The notes below the pieces were generated by a model, which saw nothing but the letters and a program-made list of their open reading frames with translations, ran no database searches and was not told where the DNA came from. Positions 1 to 8,540 of a stretch of DNA of 50,598 nucleotides are shown one piece after another; within the stretch, counting starts at the first letter, position 1; every line of letters begins with the position of its first letter. Source of the DNA: Phil1 sp964612925 (GTDB lineage Bacteria; Bacillota; Clostridia; Christensenellales; CAG-138). The stretch covers positions 1 to 50,598 of the forward strand of contig CAZTFU010000011.1 in the NCBI GenBank assembly GCA_964612925.1, in the 5' to 3' direction. The position numbers and the translations under genes are program-made.

Positions 1-261
1 CGGGGCTTTTTTTGCTTCTCACCCGCCTTGTGCCGTGCTCTGCACCGCGAATGGGTGGCAACCTTTTTGGCAACTTGTAGGGGCGGGAGCAAAACCCAAT
101 CGAATGTTATTCTTTTCGCTAATGGCCTGCAGTGCAGGATGCAGCGAAACGAAGGCCAAGTGAACAAAGGAGCGTTGCAAGCGGAAGCGAAAATGTGCGG
201 CAACTTTTGGTTGCACAATCGCGGCCGAACCGAAGCTCAAGTACAACCTATAGAATTCCTC
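1..261. other. Non-coding stretch at left edge
   Basis: The window opens with a GGGGC-then-T-run (about 3-12), which looks like the 3' half of a terminator belonging to a gene outside the window. The rest has open frames on both strands, but none has a Shine-Dalgarno site or a recognisable protein. Short GCAAC/GTTGC inverted arms around 196-222 could form a weak hairpin. No gene is supported here. Confidence 0.4.
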
Positions 262-501
262 TCAATCGAACCTGTGGCCGCGACGGATGTAGTCGAATAT
301 TATTTTGTGGCAGGTGGGGCATTTGTAGGCTTGGATGCTTGCGGTTGAAAATCTGCCGCCGCTTGCGAGCACTATTGCGTCACTGTCGAGCAGGTTCGTC
401 GCGCCGACGGGTGCATTTTGATCGGGAGTCCAAACGGCATTGAACGCTTTGATGTAGCCAAGTTCCATTGTTCTTCCGCAGTAGGGGCATTTTTCTTCCA
501 T
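262..501 (-). CDS. PF20097-type small zinc-ribbon protein
   Basis: A 79-residue protein with two cysteine pairs, CPYCG (Cys5, Cys8) and CPTC (Cys61, Cys64), that would bind one zinc ion. The pattern of an N-terminal CPYCG, a middle strand region and a C-terminal C-x2-C followed by IIFDY is that of the small PF20097 (DUF6487) proteins common in Clostridia; their function is unknown. An AAAGGATGG ribosome site lies about 9 bases before the ATG. A promoter-like site lies upstream at 560-589. It stands alone, divergent from the ABC importer operon. Confidence 0.75.
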   Translation of the reverse strand: MEEKCPYCGRTMELGYIKAFNAVWTPDQNAPVGATNLLDSDAIVLASGGRFSTASIQAYKCPTCHKIIFDYIRRGHRFD

Positions 502-559
502 GATATTAGTCCATCCTTTCTTTTTTGCGACAGAGACGCATCTGCCGATTTATACAGGT

Positions 560-589
560 ATTATAGCATTGTTTATACCCGCCGTACAA
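560..589 (-). promoter_or_regulatory. Promoter for the zinc-ribbon gene
   Basis: On the minus strand TTGTAC (584-589) is followed after 18 bases by TATAAT (560-565). TGC stands directly before the -10 box, making it an extended -10. It points into the gene ending at 262. Confidence 0.6.
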
Positions 590-920
590 ACCCTTGCCAA
601 AGAAAAATGTTTATTTATGCGCTTTGGGCGATTTGTTTGCGGGAAAAATGCACATTGACCCCATATGTATGGTGTAATGAAGCGCTCAGCCCCATTGGGT
701 AGTGTAACCAAAAGCATGTTTTGCATAGGTTGAGCAAATAAGGCAGAGTGCATTTACATCAAAGTTCGGCGGGCGAAATGCGCTTGACAGATGGCTCTCG
801 CCATGTGGCAAAAGTGTAGATGCAGTATAGATAAAATAATATATTATGTACGAATTCGGATTAAAGATGGTCTTTACAGAAAAAGGAGAAATTTATACGC
901 AATTATAAGCGTAGTTTTTC
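590..920. other. Intergenic region without visible gene
   Basis: About 330 bases between the minus-strand zinc-ribbon promoter and the plus-strand importer promoter. It is A/T-rich from about 820 on. I see no gene, known riboswitch or clear operator palindrome in it. It could hold upstream control sites for the ABC importer operon. Confidence 0.3.
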
Positions 921-949
921 TTGACGGAAAGGTTCAACCTTGCTATAAT
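921..949 (+). promoter_or_regulatory. Extended -10 promoter of the peptide importer operon
   Basis: TTGACG (921-926), a 17-base spacer, then TATAAT (944-949) preceded by TGC (941-943). This is close to consensus and has an extended -10. Transcription would start near 956, about 90 bases before the lipoprotein ATG. Confidence 0.8.
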
Positions 950-1047
950 CCTTTATACAATAGCTGAATATAGCTATCAATGTATCCTTATGCAGGAGAA
1001 TACAGCATTGTGTTGTACTGCAAAAATAAAATTTATAGGAGGAAAAC

Positions 1048-3573
1048 ATGAAAAAGACATTGTCTTTCGTGCTTGCGCTGATGATGATCCTGGTTATGGT
1101 CGGCGGATGCACACAGCAGGTCGTTGATAACGAAAACAACGATCCCGCAGTCGAAAACACTGCCGCCCCCGCTGAAAACAACGGCGGCGAGGAAGTAGAA
1201 CCCGACACCTATACCTACAACACCTATTCCGCCTCCCTGGGTACCAACTGGAACCCCCACACTTGGGAAATGAACGCGGACGACACCATCCTGAGCTATC
1301 AGGAAGTTCCCCTTACGGACCTTACCATTAAGGATTCCGAGACCGGCGAATATCAGTGGATATTCGTTGGCGCAACCGACATTAAGGACGTTACCGCCGA
1401 CCATCAGGACGATCTGGTAAAGTTCAACTGCGCCGAGACCGATGCAACCGAAGGTTATGTATACGAGATCTCCCTGCGTGAAGGTCTTGTATGGCAGGAT
1501 GGCACCCCCATCAATGCTGACACCTATGTATACTCCATGCAGCAGCTCCTTGCCCCCGAAATGCAGAACTACCGCGCCAACAACTACTACAGCGGTGAAT
1601 CCGCAATAGCGGGTGCTTCCGAGTACTTCTTCCAGGGTCAGACCGTTGTTATGGACAACTATGACACCGGCGTCATCGCTTCCGTGGCAGATCTGGTACT
1701 TGGTGAGGATGGCGTGTACACCACTGCTGACGGCAGCCCCGTACACTTCCTGTTCAATGCTCCTTCTAGCTATTGCAGCGGCGAGACCGTAGTGTACTAT
1801 GATGAGTACTATGCAAGCTACAACTACGACATCTTCAATGACGATGCTTTCAACGCCCTTGCCGAAATGGCTGACGAAGACGGTTATGTTCCCGTAACCG
1901 ATGAGACCATCGCTCTCTGGCTTACCATGATCGACACCGATGACTGGGGACATGAGGATGAAACCTGCCTGCCCTACTACCTCGGCTATGATCAGACCTA
2001 TCCCGAAGTATCCTTCGATACCGTTGGTCTTTACAAGGTCGATGATTACACCATCCGCTATGTCTGCGACAGCGCGTATGGCTACTACTACTTCCTGACC
2101 AGCTGCACCAGCAACTGGATCGTACACGAAGAACTGTACGAGGCCTGCAAGACCGTTGACGAAACTTCCGGCCTTGTCACCTCCACCTACGGCACTTCCC
2201 TGGAAACCTCCATGTCCTGCTATGCGTACATGATCACTAGCCTTGAAGATGACAAGCAGATCGTGTTCGAGAAGAACCCCACCTACTTCGAGTTCACCGA
2301 GAACGAAGACGGTACCCTCTCCTCCACCACCGAAACCCTCGGCTTCACGGTAGACGGCGAGTATGTTGACCAGTATCAGATGGATAAGATCATCATCGAC
2401 GTTATGACCGACGATGCAGCCAAGCTTGCATTCCTTGCCGGCGAACTTGATGACTGGACCCCCTCCGCTGACGAAGTTCTGAACTACACCACTTCCGATC
2501 AGCTTTACAAGGTTGACGAAACCTACACCATGCGTTTGTTCTTCCACACCAATCTTGATTCCCTCAAGAACATGGACAACGAAGGCAACACCAACAGCGT
2601 TGTTCTGAGCAACGAGACCTTCCGTAAGGCTATGTCCCTTGCCGTTGACCGCGCCGAGTTCGTAACCGCCACCAGTGGTTACAAGGCTGCATACTCCATG
2701 CTCAGCTCCCTCTACTTCTACGATGTGTATGAAGATCCCGCTTCCATCTACCGCAATACCGATCAGGCCAAGCAGGCTATCTGCAACCTGTACGGCGTTG
2801 AGTACGGCGATGGTCAGATCTACGCCACTCTGGACGAGGCCTATGCTTCCATCACCGGTTACAACCTGACCGAAGCTAAGGAACTGTTCACCCAGGCTTG
2901 CCAGGAACTCGTTGCCGAGGGCCTGTACACCGAAGGTGAGAACATTGTTATCCAGATGGGCTGGATGGCCGGTGCAATGGATGCCGCCAACCAGCAGCAG
3001 GTCACTCTGCTTAACAAGTACATGAACGAAGCTCTTGAAGGCACCGGCTTCGGCTCCATCGAGCTTGTCGCCATAGACAACCTGAGCACCCGTTACGACG
3101 ATGTTATCGCCGGCACTTACGCCATCGGCTGGGGTGCATGGGGCGGCGCCGCCTTCTATCCCTTCACGATGTTCCGCGTATACTGCGATCCCGATTACAC
3201 CAAGATCCATGAGTCCGGTTGCTGGGATCCCGCTACCGAAACTCTGACCCTTAATATCAATGGTGAAGATGTCACCATGACTTGGCAGAATTGGTCCAAG
3301 TGCATGACCGGTACCGGCGCATACGCCAATGCCGATAACGAGACCAAGCTCGCTATCCTTGCCGGCATGGAAGAGAACTTCCTCAAGCTCTATTACTGCA
3401 TACCGATGTGCACCACCACCGCCTGCTACATGCTGTCCTACAAGCTCAGTTACTACACTGAGAACTACTCCATCATGTACGGCTTCGGCGGCACCCGTCT
3501 GCTCCAGTTCAACTACACCGATGCTGAATGGGCCGACTTCGTTGCCGAGAACAACGGTACTATAAGCTACTAA
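1048..3573 (+). CDS. Peptide ABC transporter substrate-binding lipoprotein (SBP_bac_5), oversized
   Basis: Extracellular solute-binding lipoprotein that should capture oligopeptides or related solutes for the permeases encoded downstream. A basic start, a hydrophobic stretch and the lipobox ending at Cys21 form a lipoprotein signal. An acidic, Asn-rich linker follows (about 25-50). A segment around 140-170 with LREGLVWQDGTPINADTYVY matches the hallmark of the family-5 peptide-binding proteins. Usual OppA/DppA proteins are about 500-600 residues; this one has 841, with extra sequence inserted within the middle of the fold. AGGAGG at 1038-1043 fixes the ATG. The ligand cannot be told from sequence. 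Confidence 0.93.
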   Translation: MKKTLSFVLALMMILVMVGGCTQQVVDNENNDPAVENTAAPAENNGGEEVEPDTYTYNTYSASLGTNWNPHTWEMNADDTILSYQEVPLTDLTIKDSETGEYQWIFVGATDIKDVTADHQDDLVKFNCAETDATEGYVYEISLREGLVWQDGTPINADTYVYSMQQLLAPEMQNYRANNYYSGESAIAGASEYFFQGQTVVMDNYDTGVIASVADLVLGEDGVYTTADGSPVHFLFNAPSSYCSGETVVYYDEYYASYNYDIFNDDAFNALAEMADEDGYVPVTDETIALWLTMIDTDDWGHEDETCLPYYLGYDQTYPEVSFDTVGLYKVDDYTIRYVCDSAYGYYYFLTSCTSNWIVHEELYEACKTVDETSGLVTSTYGTSLETSMSCYAYMITSLEDDKQIVFEKNPTYFEFTENEDGTLSSTTETLGFTVDGEYVDQYQMDKIIIDVMTDDAAKLAFLAGELDDWTPSADEVLNYTTSDQLYKVDETYTMRLFFHTNLDSLKNMDNEGNTNSVVLSNETFRKAMSLAVDRAEFVTATSGYKAAYSMLSSLYFYDVYEDPASIYRNTDQAKQAICNLYGVEYGDGQIYATLDEAYASITGYNLTEAKELFTQACQELVAEGLYTEGENIVIQMGWMAGAMDAANQQQVTLLNKYMNEALEGTGFGSIELVAIDNLSTRYDDVIAGTYAIGWGAWGGAAFYPFTMFRVYCDPDYTKIHESGCWDPATETLTLNINGEDVTMTWQNWSKCMTGTGAYANADNETKLAILAGMEENFLKLYYCIPMCTTTACYMLSYKLSYYTENYSIMYGFGGTRLLQFNYTDAEWADFVAENNGTISY

Positions 3574-3604
3574 TTAAATAGGGTATTTAGATTAACCCGT
3601 ATAT

Positions 3605-3627
3605 CCGGAGGGGCAATGCCCCTCCGG
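3605..3627 (+). repeat. Perfect 10-bp hairpin after the binding-protein gene
   Basis: Arms at 3605-3614 and 3618-3627 pair perfectly around a three-base loop. No T-run follows, so it is not a full intrinsic terminator. Such a hairpin between a binding-protein gene and its permease genes commonly protects the upstream mRNA or lowers read-through, giving more binding protein than permease. Confidence 0.7.
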
Positions 3628-3830
3628 GTGTTTCCAAAAATCGAATTGCGAGTCGGTAAAACCGGGTCGCTATCTGTAATATTTCCGAAATCATTATTTT
3701 TTACACCTGATTTTTGAATTTTTTGCTACTGTTTTTCGCTCCGGATTGTTCTTGAAAGAGCTTATTAAACAGTCCGTAGCGAAGAACAGAAGCGTTTTTC
3801 AATTCTCTTGCAAAGAAAGGGGAAATTACT

Positions 3831-4799
3831 ATGAAAATGGCGAAATACGTCATTAAAAGAATATTTTTAATGATTTTCGTCCTTGCCGCAATAGTGACCA
3901 TATGTTTCCTGTTGGTCCGTATGCTGCCCCGTACCCTGCCAGACGGTACTAAGGCGCAGCAGGCCACCGTTGAAATGCGTTGGGAAGCCATGGGCTATAA
4001 CAAGCCGCTGCTTCAGCAGTACGGCATCTACCTGAAGAACATCTTCACGAACTTTGACTTCGGTACGTCATGGTACATTAAGTACAATACCGACGTGTGG
4101 GAACTGCTTTCGGGTCGATTGCTGCCCACGCTGCTTGTCAACACATATTCACTGATATTCTCGATTCCTATCGGCATTGCACTCGGCATTTATGCCGCCA
4201 TTAAGAAGAATAAATGGCAGGATTCGCTCATCAGCACATCGGTAATGGTGTTCGTTTCCGTGCCCGCGTATGTTTACGCATTCCTTGTGCAGTATTTCCT
4301 GTTCTTTAAGCTGCGTTGGCTGCCGCTGAACGTGTATTCGTTGGCGGATGCCGGCGGAAGCTGGTTCACATGGAAGATGCTCCATTCGCTTATCGCTCCT
4401 GTTTTGGCGCTGTCGTTCGGTTCCATTGCGGGTCTTGTTCGTTTTACCCGTGCGGAGCTTACCGAAACGCTTACATCCGACTACATGTTGCTTGCCCGCA
4501 CAAAGGGTCTTACCCGTTCGCAGGCAACCTCTCGTCATGCCCTGAAGAACGCCATGGTGCCTATCCTTCCCATGATAATATCCATGTTCGTAAGCATACT
4601 TGGCGGTTCGTTCATAATTGAGCAGATATTCTCAATACCCGGCGTAGGCAACCTGTACATAATGGCCGTAAACCAGAGGGACTATGACGTGTTCATGATG
4701 GATACCATCTTCTACACTGCAATAAGCCTGCTGGCGGGTCTGCTTGTTGACCTGAGCTATGGCTTTATCGATCCGCGTATCAGAATGGGGGAAAAGTAA
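3831..4799 (+). CDS. Peptide ABC transporter permease, OppB/DppB type
   Basis: Inner-membrane permease, 322 residues, the usual size of OppB/DppB. TM1 lies at about 10-30, followed by the family loop with RMLPRTLP and later MRWEAMGYNKPLLQQYGIYL. The cytoplasmic EAA loop that docks the ATPase reads DYMLLARTKGLTRSQATSRHALKNA (in two parts, about residues 217-241). The end ...DLSYGFIDPRIRMGEK is typical. AAAGGGG precedes the ATG. Its stop codon touches the ATG of the second permease (4800), so the two are translated together. It is the only component of this system with a normal length. Confidence 0.93.
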   Translation: MKMAKYVIKRIFLMIFVLAAIVTICFLLVRMLPRTLPDGTKAQQATVEMRWEAMGYNKPLLQQYGIYLKNIFTNFDFGTSWYIKYNTDVWELLSGRLLPTLLVNTYSLIFSIPIGIALGIYAAIKKNKWQDSLISTSVMVFVSVPAYVYAFLVQYFLFFKLRWLPLNVYSLADAGGSWFTWKMLHSLIAPVLALSFGSIAGLVRFTRAELTETLTSDYMLLARTKGLTRSQATSRHALKNAMVPILPMIISMFVSILGGSFIIEQIFSIPGVGNLYIMAVNQRDYDVFMMDTIFYTAISLLAGLLVDLSYGFIDPRIRMGEK

Positions 4800-6386
4800 A
4801 TGGCTGAAAACGTAAACATGAATATCCCCAATATCCCCAAGGAAAAATTCCGCTTTGTTCAGGCGGACGAACGTATACACGACAAGAAGTTCGAGGATAA
4901 GCCCATCGGCTACTTTAAGGATGCACTTATCCGCTTCCGCAAGAGCCGTGCGGCTGTTATAGGCTTCTTTATCATAGTGGCTATAGTGCTGTATGCATTC
5001 ATAACGCCCCTGTGCTACACCAACTATGACCAAAGCTTCATGGTAAGTCAATACGCCAAAAAGACCGCCCGTGTGCCGTGGTTCAGAGAGAATCTCGGAA
5101 TACTTGACGGCGGCGTGAAGCGCACGGGCATAAATGAGGCCGAACTTATTCGACTCAGCGCAATAGGCGTGGGCACCGCAAGCGACGGCGAAAATATTGT
5201 AAGCATAGGTGAGGCACTTGAGGATGAGTTCACCGCACTTCTTGATGTGGGCGAACCCGTTGTTACCCTAAATGCCAAGAAGCAGGAGGTCAACCAGTAC
5301 GACGTCCGCGTTGACGCATATCTTGAAGTGGGCTTCCTTTATAAGAGCATACAGCAGACAGAACTTCAAAACATACTCGATTTTGAGGAGGAAACCGGCA
5401 TACAGGTGCTCTATCCTCTGGTAGCGGAAAACGAGTATAACCCCGATCCCGTTGATGCCAACAACTGGTACAAGGCAAAGAAGGTCGGCGTGCCCGTGAC
5501 CACCGCAAGCGGCAAGGCAAAGACCATGACCTACAGCGAGGATATGGTGTTTGAAGAAAACTACATGCGCGATTCCGAGGGCAACCTTGTTTACTATGCA
5601 TACACCGGCGGCGGTTCCGCCGATACCGCACAGTATAAGATCCGCGTGCTGTATTACAACTATTATCAGTATCTGTACGGCTTTGAGGCCAGCTACATAT
5701 TCGGTACCGACTCACAGGGCTACGACTTGGCACTGCGTATTGCGGGCGGTATCAAGCTGTCACTTGCAATAGCAATATTCGTCTGCGTTATAAACTTTGT
5801 GCTCGGCGCAATGTACGGCGCGGTTGAGGGTTACTACGGCGGCATAGTTGACCTTGTGCTTGAACGAGTATCCGATATATTGAACAGTGTTCCGTTCATA
5901 GTTGTGGCAACGCTGTTCCAGATTCATCTTGCGGCAAAGGTCGGCTCCTTTGTGTGCTTGTTGTTCGCATATGTTATGACGGGATGGATAAGCACCGCAT
6001 ACCGTGTGCGTACCCAGTTCTACCGCTTTAAGAATCAGGAATACGTTATGGCGGCGCGTACGCTCGGCGCAAAGGATAGGCGTATTATATGGAAACATAT
6101 ATTCCCCAACACTTTGGGCACGCTTATAACCTCTTCCGCACTGGCAATACCCGGAACGATAATGAGCGAATCCATGCTTTCTTATCTCGGTATAGTTAAG
6201 CTTGGCGGCAGCAGCGGCACTTCACTCGGTACACTGCTTTCCGATGCAAGCTCGATCTGGGTCAATTACCCGCACCTGATGCTGTTCCCCGCACTGGTTA
6301 TAAGTTTGATGATGATATCCTTTAACCTGTTCGGTAACGGTCTGCGTGACGCATTCAACCCCGCACTTCGTGGAGTGGAGGAATAA
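4800..6386 (+). CDS. Peptide ABC transporter permease, OppC/DppC type, with large outer loop
   Basis: Second inner-membrane permease. TM1 is at about 51-70 after a cytoplasmic N-terminus. The family motif FGTDSQGYD, normally soon after TM1, comes only at about residue 304. The residues between (about 73-300) form a hydrophilic insertion that must lie outside the membrane. Five more TM segments follow, with the EAA loop EYVMAARTLGAKDRRIIWKH at about 420. Usual members have about 300 residues; this has 528. It starts immediately after the OppB stop and is followed three bases later by the first ATPase gene. Confidence 0.92.
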   Translation: MAENVNMNIPNIPKEKFRFVQADERIHDKKFEDKPIGYFKDALIRFRKSRAAVIGFFIIVAIVLYAFITPLCYTNYDQSFMVSQYAKKTARVPWFRENLGILDGGVKRTGINEAELIRLSAIGVGTASDGENIVSIGEALEDEFTALLDVGEPVVTLNAKKQEVNQYDVRVDAYLEVGFLYKSIQQTELQNILDFEEETGIQVLYPLVAENEYNPDPVDANNWYKAKKVGVPVTTASGKAKTMTYSEDMVFEENYMRDSEGNLVYYAYTGGGSADTAQYKIRVLYYNYYQYLYGFEASYIFGTDSQGYDLALRIAGGIKLSLAIAIFVCVINFVLGAMYGAVEGYYGGIVDLVLERVSDILNSVPFIVVATLFQIHLAAKVGSFVCLLFAYVMTGWISTAYRVRTQFYRFKNQEYVMAARTLGAKDRRIIWKHIFPNTLGTLITSSALAIPGTIMSESMLSYLGIVKLGGSSGTSLGTLLSDASSIWVNYPHLMLFPALVISLMMISFNLFGNGLRDAFNPALRGVEE

Positions 6387-6389
6387 ACC

Positions 6390-8540
6390 ATGAGTAAGAT
6401 TCTTGAAGTTAAAAACTTAAAAATCTCCTTCCGCACCTCCAACGGCGCGGTAAAGGCGGTTCGTGACATATCCTTTGACCTTGAAAAGGGCAGAACGCTG
6501 GCAATAGTCGGTGAATCCGGCTCCGGCAAGTCCGTTACGTCAAAGGCTATATTGGGCATACTGGCAGGTAACTCAATCGTTGAAAACGGTGAGATAATCT
6601 ATGATGGTAAGGACCTACTGAAGATCGGCGAAGAGGAAATGTGCAAGATCCGCGGTGACGAGATCTCCATGATTTTCCAAGATCCGCTGTCCTCATTGAA
6701 CCCGATAGTAAAAATAGGCCGCCAGATAACGGAGGCCATGCTGCTCAAGAACAAGACCAGCCGCAAGGAATCCAAGCAGGAATTCGGTGCAAGGCTTGAC
6801 CTTATGCGCAAGGAAATGGCACTTGCCTCGGGAGACGATGCCAAGGCAAAGGCCCTGTGCGACAAGTTCAACAAGTTCTGCCTTGAGGCTAACCGCCAAG
6901 AAAACAGCTACAACAACTCCATGACCGTTGTTGAAGATATGCTTGCCACGGTTGAGGATTTCCTCTTCCGTGCCGAAAAGAAGGCAAAGGTTGACGTGCG
7001 CGGCACTCTTAGCCACGTCGAATCTCAGACGGGTAAGATAAACGACCCCTACCTGCTTGCAAAGTATGCGGACGGGCTTAATTCTGTGCGCACCAAGCTG
7101 AAAACTGCCGGCAGAGAATACCGCAACGGTATGGAGCAGGTGCCCGAGGGCATAGTCAATGCACTCAAGGAACTGGAAGGGATGCTTGTCGAAATGCGCG
7201 ACTGTACTCGTCCGGACTTCTTCCGCATAGGCTTGTATGCACTGGATCACCCGAACGAAAAGCTTTACGATTGGGATATCCAAAAGCTTAACGACATGAC
7301 GCTCGGCTATCTGAACGAAAACTTCATGAACGAATTCCTTGCGGCATTGACTCTCGCTGTGCAGAATAGCCACACCCGTTCAATAGCCGCACTGAAGGAG
7401 CTGCTGCCCGTGCTTGCGGAGGCGGAAAGCTACTATCTCGGTGAATTCGACAAGAGCGCCGCACTCAAGTATGCGGATAAGGTTGCAACTCAGGTTGAAT
7501 CGGCCATAGACCGCATGGATATTTCCAAGGATTCAATAGCCTATACATTCCGTTCCAGCCTTGTCGGCGGCATTGAAAAGTATTTCAGCGTACTCAAGTC
7601 CAACCCGAAGGAAGAGGCACGCTACGCACGCCAGAGCAAGAAGCGCGACAAGCTCATCGCCCGCGGCAAGACCGTTGATTGGAAGGTCATACCCAAGATG
7701 GTATATGATACCGACGAAATAAGGGCGCAGATAGTCAAAACCGTACAGAACATGACGGAACGCGCAAATCTGCTTATCGCCAATGCCGATTCGTTCGACG
7801 CGACCGAGCGCAGCATGGCCATCATTGACTTTATGAAGGAAAAGGCTTCAAAGGTCGTATACAAGGTCACGAACGCAATGGCAAAGGAAAGGGCAATAAA
7901 GCTGATGGAAGAAGTCGGCATACCCGAACCGCGTATGCGCTATTATCAGTATCCGTTCGAATTCTCGGGCGGCATGCGCCAGAGGATAGTTATTGCAATA
8001 GCTCTGTCGGCAGACCCGGAAATCCTTATCTGCGACGAGCCTACCACCGCACTGGACGTTACCATACAGGCGCAGATACTGGAGCTTATTAACAAGCTGA
8101 AGGTACAGCGCAACCTGTCCGTAATATTCATAACCCATGACCTTGGCGTTGTGGCAAACATGGCGGACGATATCGCCGTTATGTATGCCGGTAAGATAGT
8201 CGAATACGGCACCGCCGATGATATCTTCTATGATCCGCGTCATCCGTACACATGGGCACTGCTCAATTCCATGCCCGACCTTGACACCAAGGAAAAGCTG
8301 GATGCAATCCCCGGCACACCGCCGAACATGATCTATCCCCCGGTGGGCGATGCATTTGCGGACCGTAACAAGTACGCCATGGAGATAGACTTTGAGGCTC
8401 AGCCCCCGATGTTCGACATCACCGAAACCCATAAGGCCGCCACATGGCTGTTGCATCCCGATGCACCAAAGGTAGACATACCTAAGAATATTACAGACCG
8501 CATTGCAAGAATGCAGGCCAAGCATGGAGGTGCAAAATAA
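6390..8540 (+). CDS. Peptide ABC transporter ATPase, OppD/DppD type, with ~375-residue insertion
   Basis: Cytoplasmic ATPase that energises the permease pair. Walker A GESGSGKS is at 41-48, the Q-loop Gln at 97 (MIFQDPLSSLNP), signature SGGMRQR from 526, Walker B ILICDEP at 545-551, D-loop TALD at 553 and H-loop His583. The C-terminal peptide-transporter extension with HPYTWALLNSMP is present. All catalytic residues are in place, but residues about 120-498 between the Q-loop and the signature form a helical insertion; OppD is normally 320-350 residues and this has 716. The TAA overlaps the next ATG (TAATG), so OppD and OppF are coupled. Confidence 0.92.
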   Translation: MSKILEVKNLKISFRTSNGAVKAVRDISFDLEKGRTLAIVGESGSGKSVTSKAILGILAGNSIVENGEIIYDGKDLLKIGEEEMCKIRGDEISMIFQDPLSSLNPIVKIGRQITEAMLLKNKTSRKESKQEFGARLDLMRKEMALASGDDAKAKALCDKFNKFCLEANRQENSYNNSMTVVEDMLATVEDFLFRAEKKAKVDVRGTLSHVESQTGKINDPYLLAKYADGLNSVRTKLKTAGREYRNGMEQVPEGIVNALKELEGMLVEMRDCTRPDFFRIGLYALDHPNEKLYDWDIQKLNDMTLGYLNENFMNEFLAALTLAVQNSHTRSIAALKELLPVLAEAESYYLGEFDKSAALKYADKVATQVESAIDRMDISKDSIAYTFRSSLVGGIEKYFSVLKSNPKEEARYARQSKKRDKLIARGKTVDWKVIPKMVYDTDEIRAQIVKTVQNMTERANLLIANADSFDATERSMAIIDFMKEKASKVVYKVTNAMAKERAIKLMEEVGIPEPRMRYYQYPFEFSGGMRQRIVIAIALSADPEILICDEPTTALDVTIQAQILELINKLKVQRNLSVIFITHDLGVVANMADDIAVMYAGKIVEYGTADDIFYDPRHPYTWALLNSMPDLDTKEKLDAIPGTPPNMIYPPVGDAFADRNKYAMEIDFEAQPPMFDITETHKAATWLLHPDAPKVDIPKNITDRIARMQAKHGGAK

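Noticed and set aside
590..920. Possible riboswitch upstream of the peptide importer operon
   Set aside because: The region is upstream of the promoter at 921-949, so it is not transcribed with the operon, and no known aptamer pattern was seen.
1033..3210. 725-codon open frame on the minus strand opposite the binding lipoprotein gene
   Set aside because: It mirrors the plus-strand gene, has a Gly/Val-rich repeat-like composition caused by the codon use of that gene, has no ribosome site, and matches no family.
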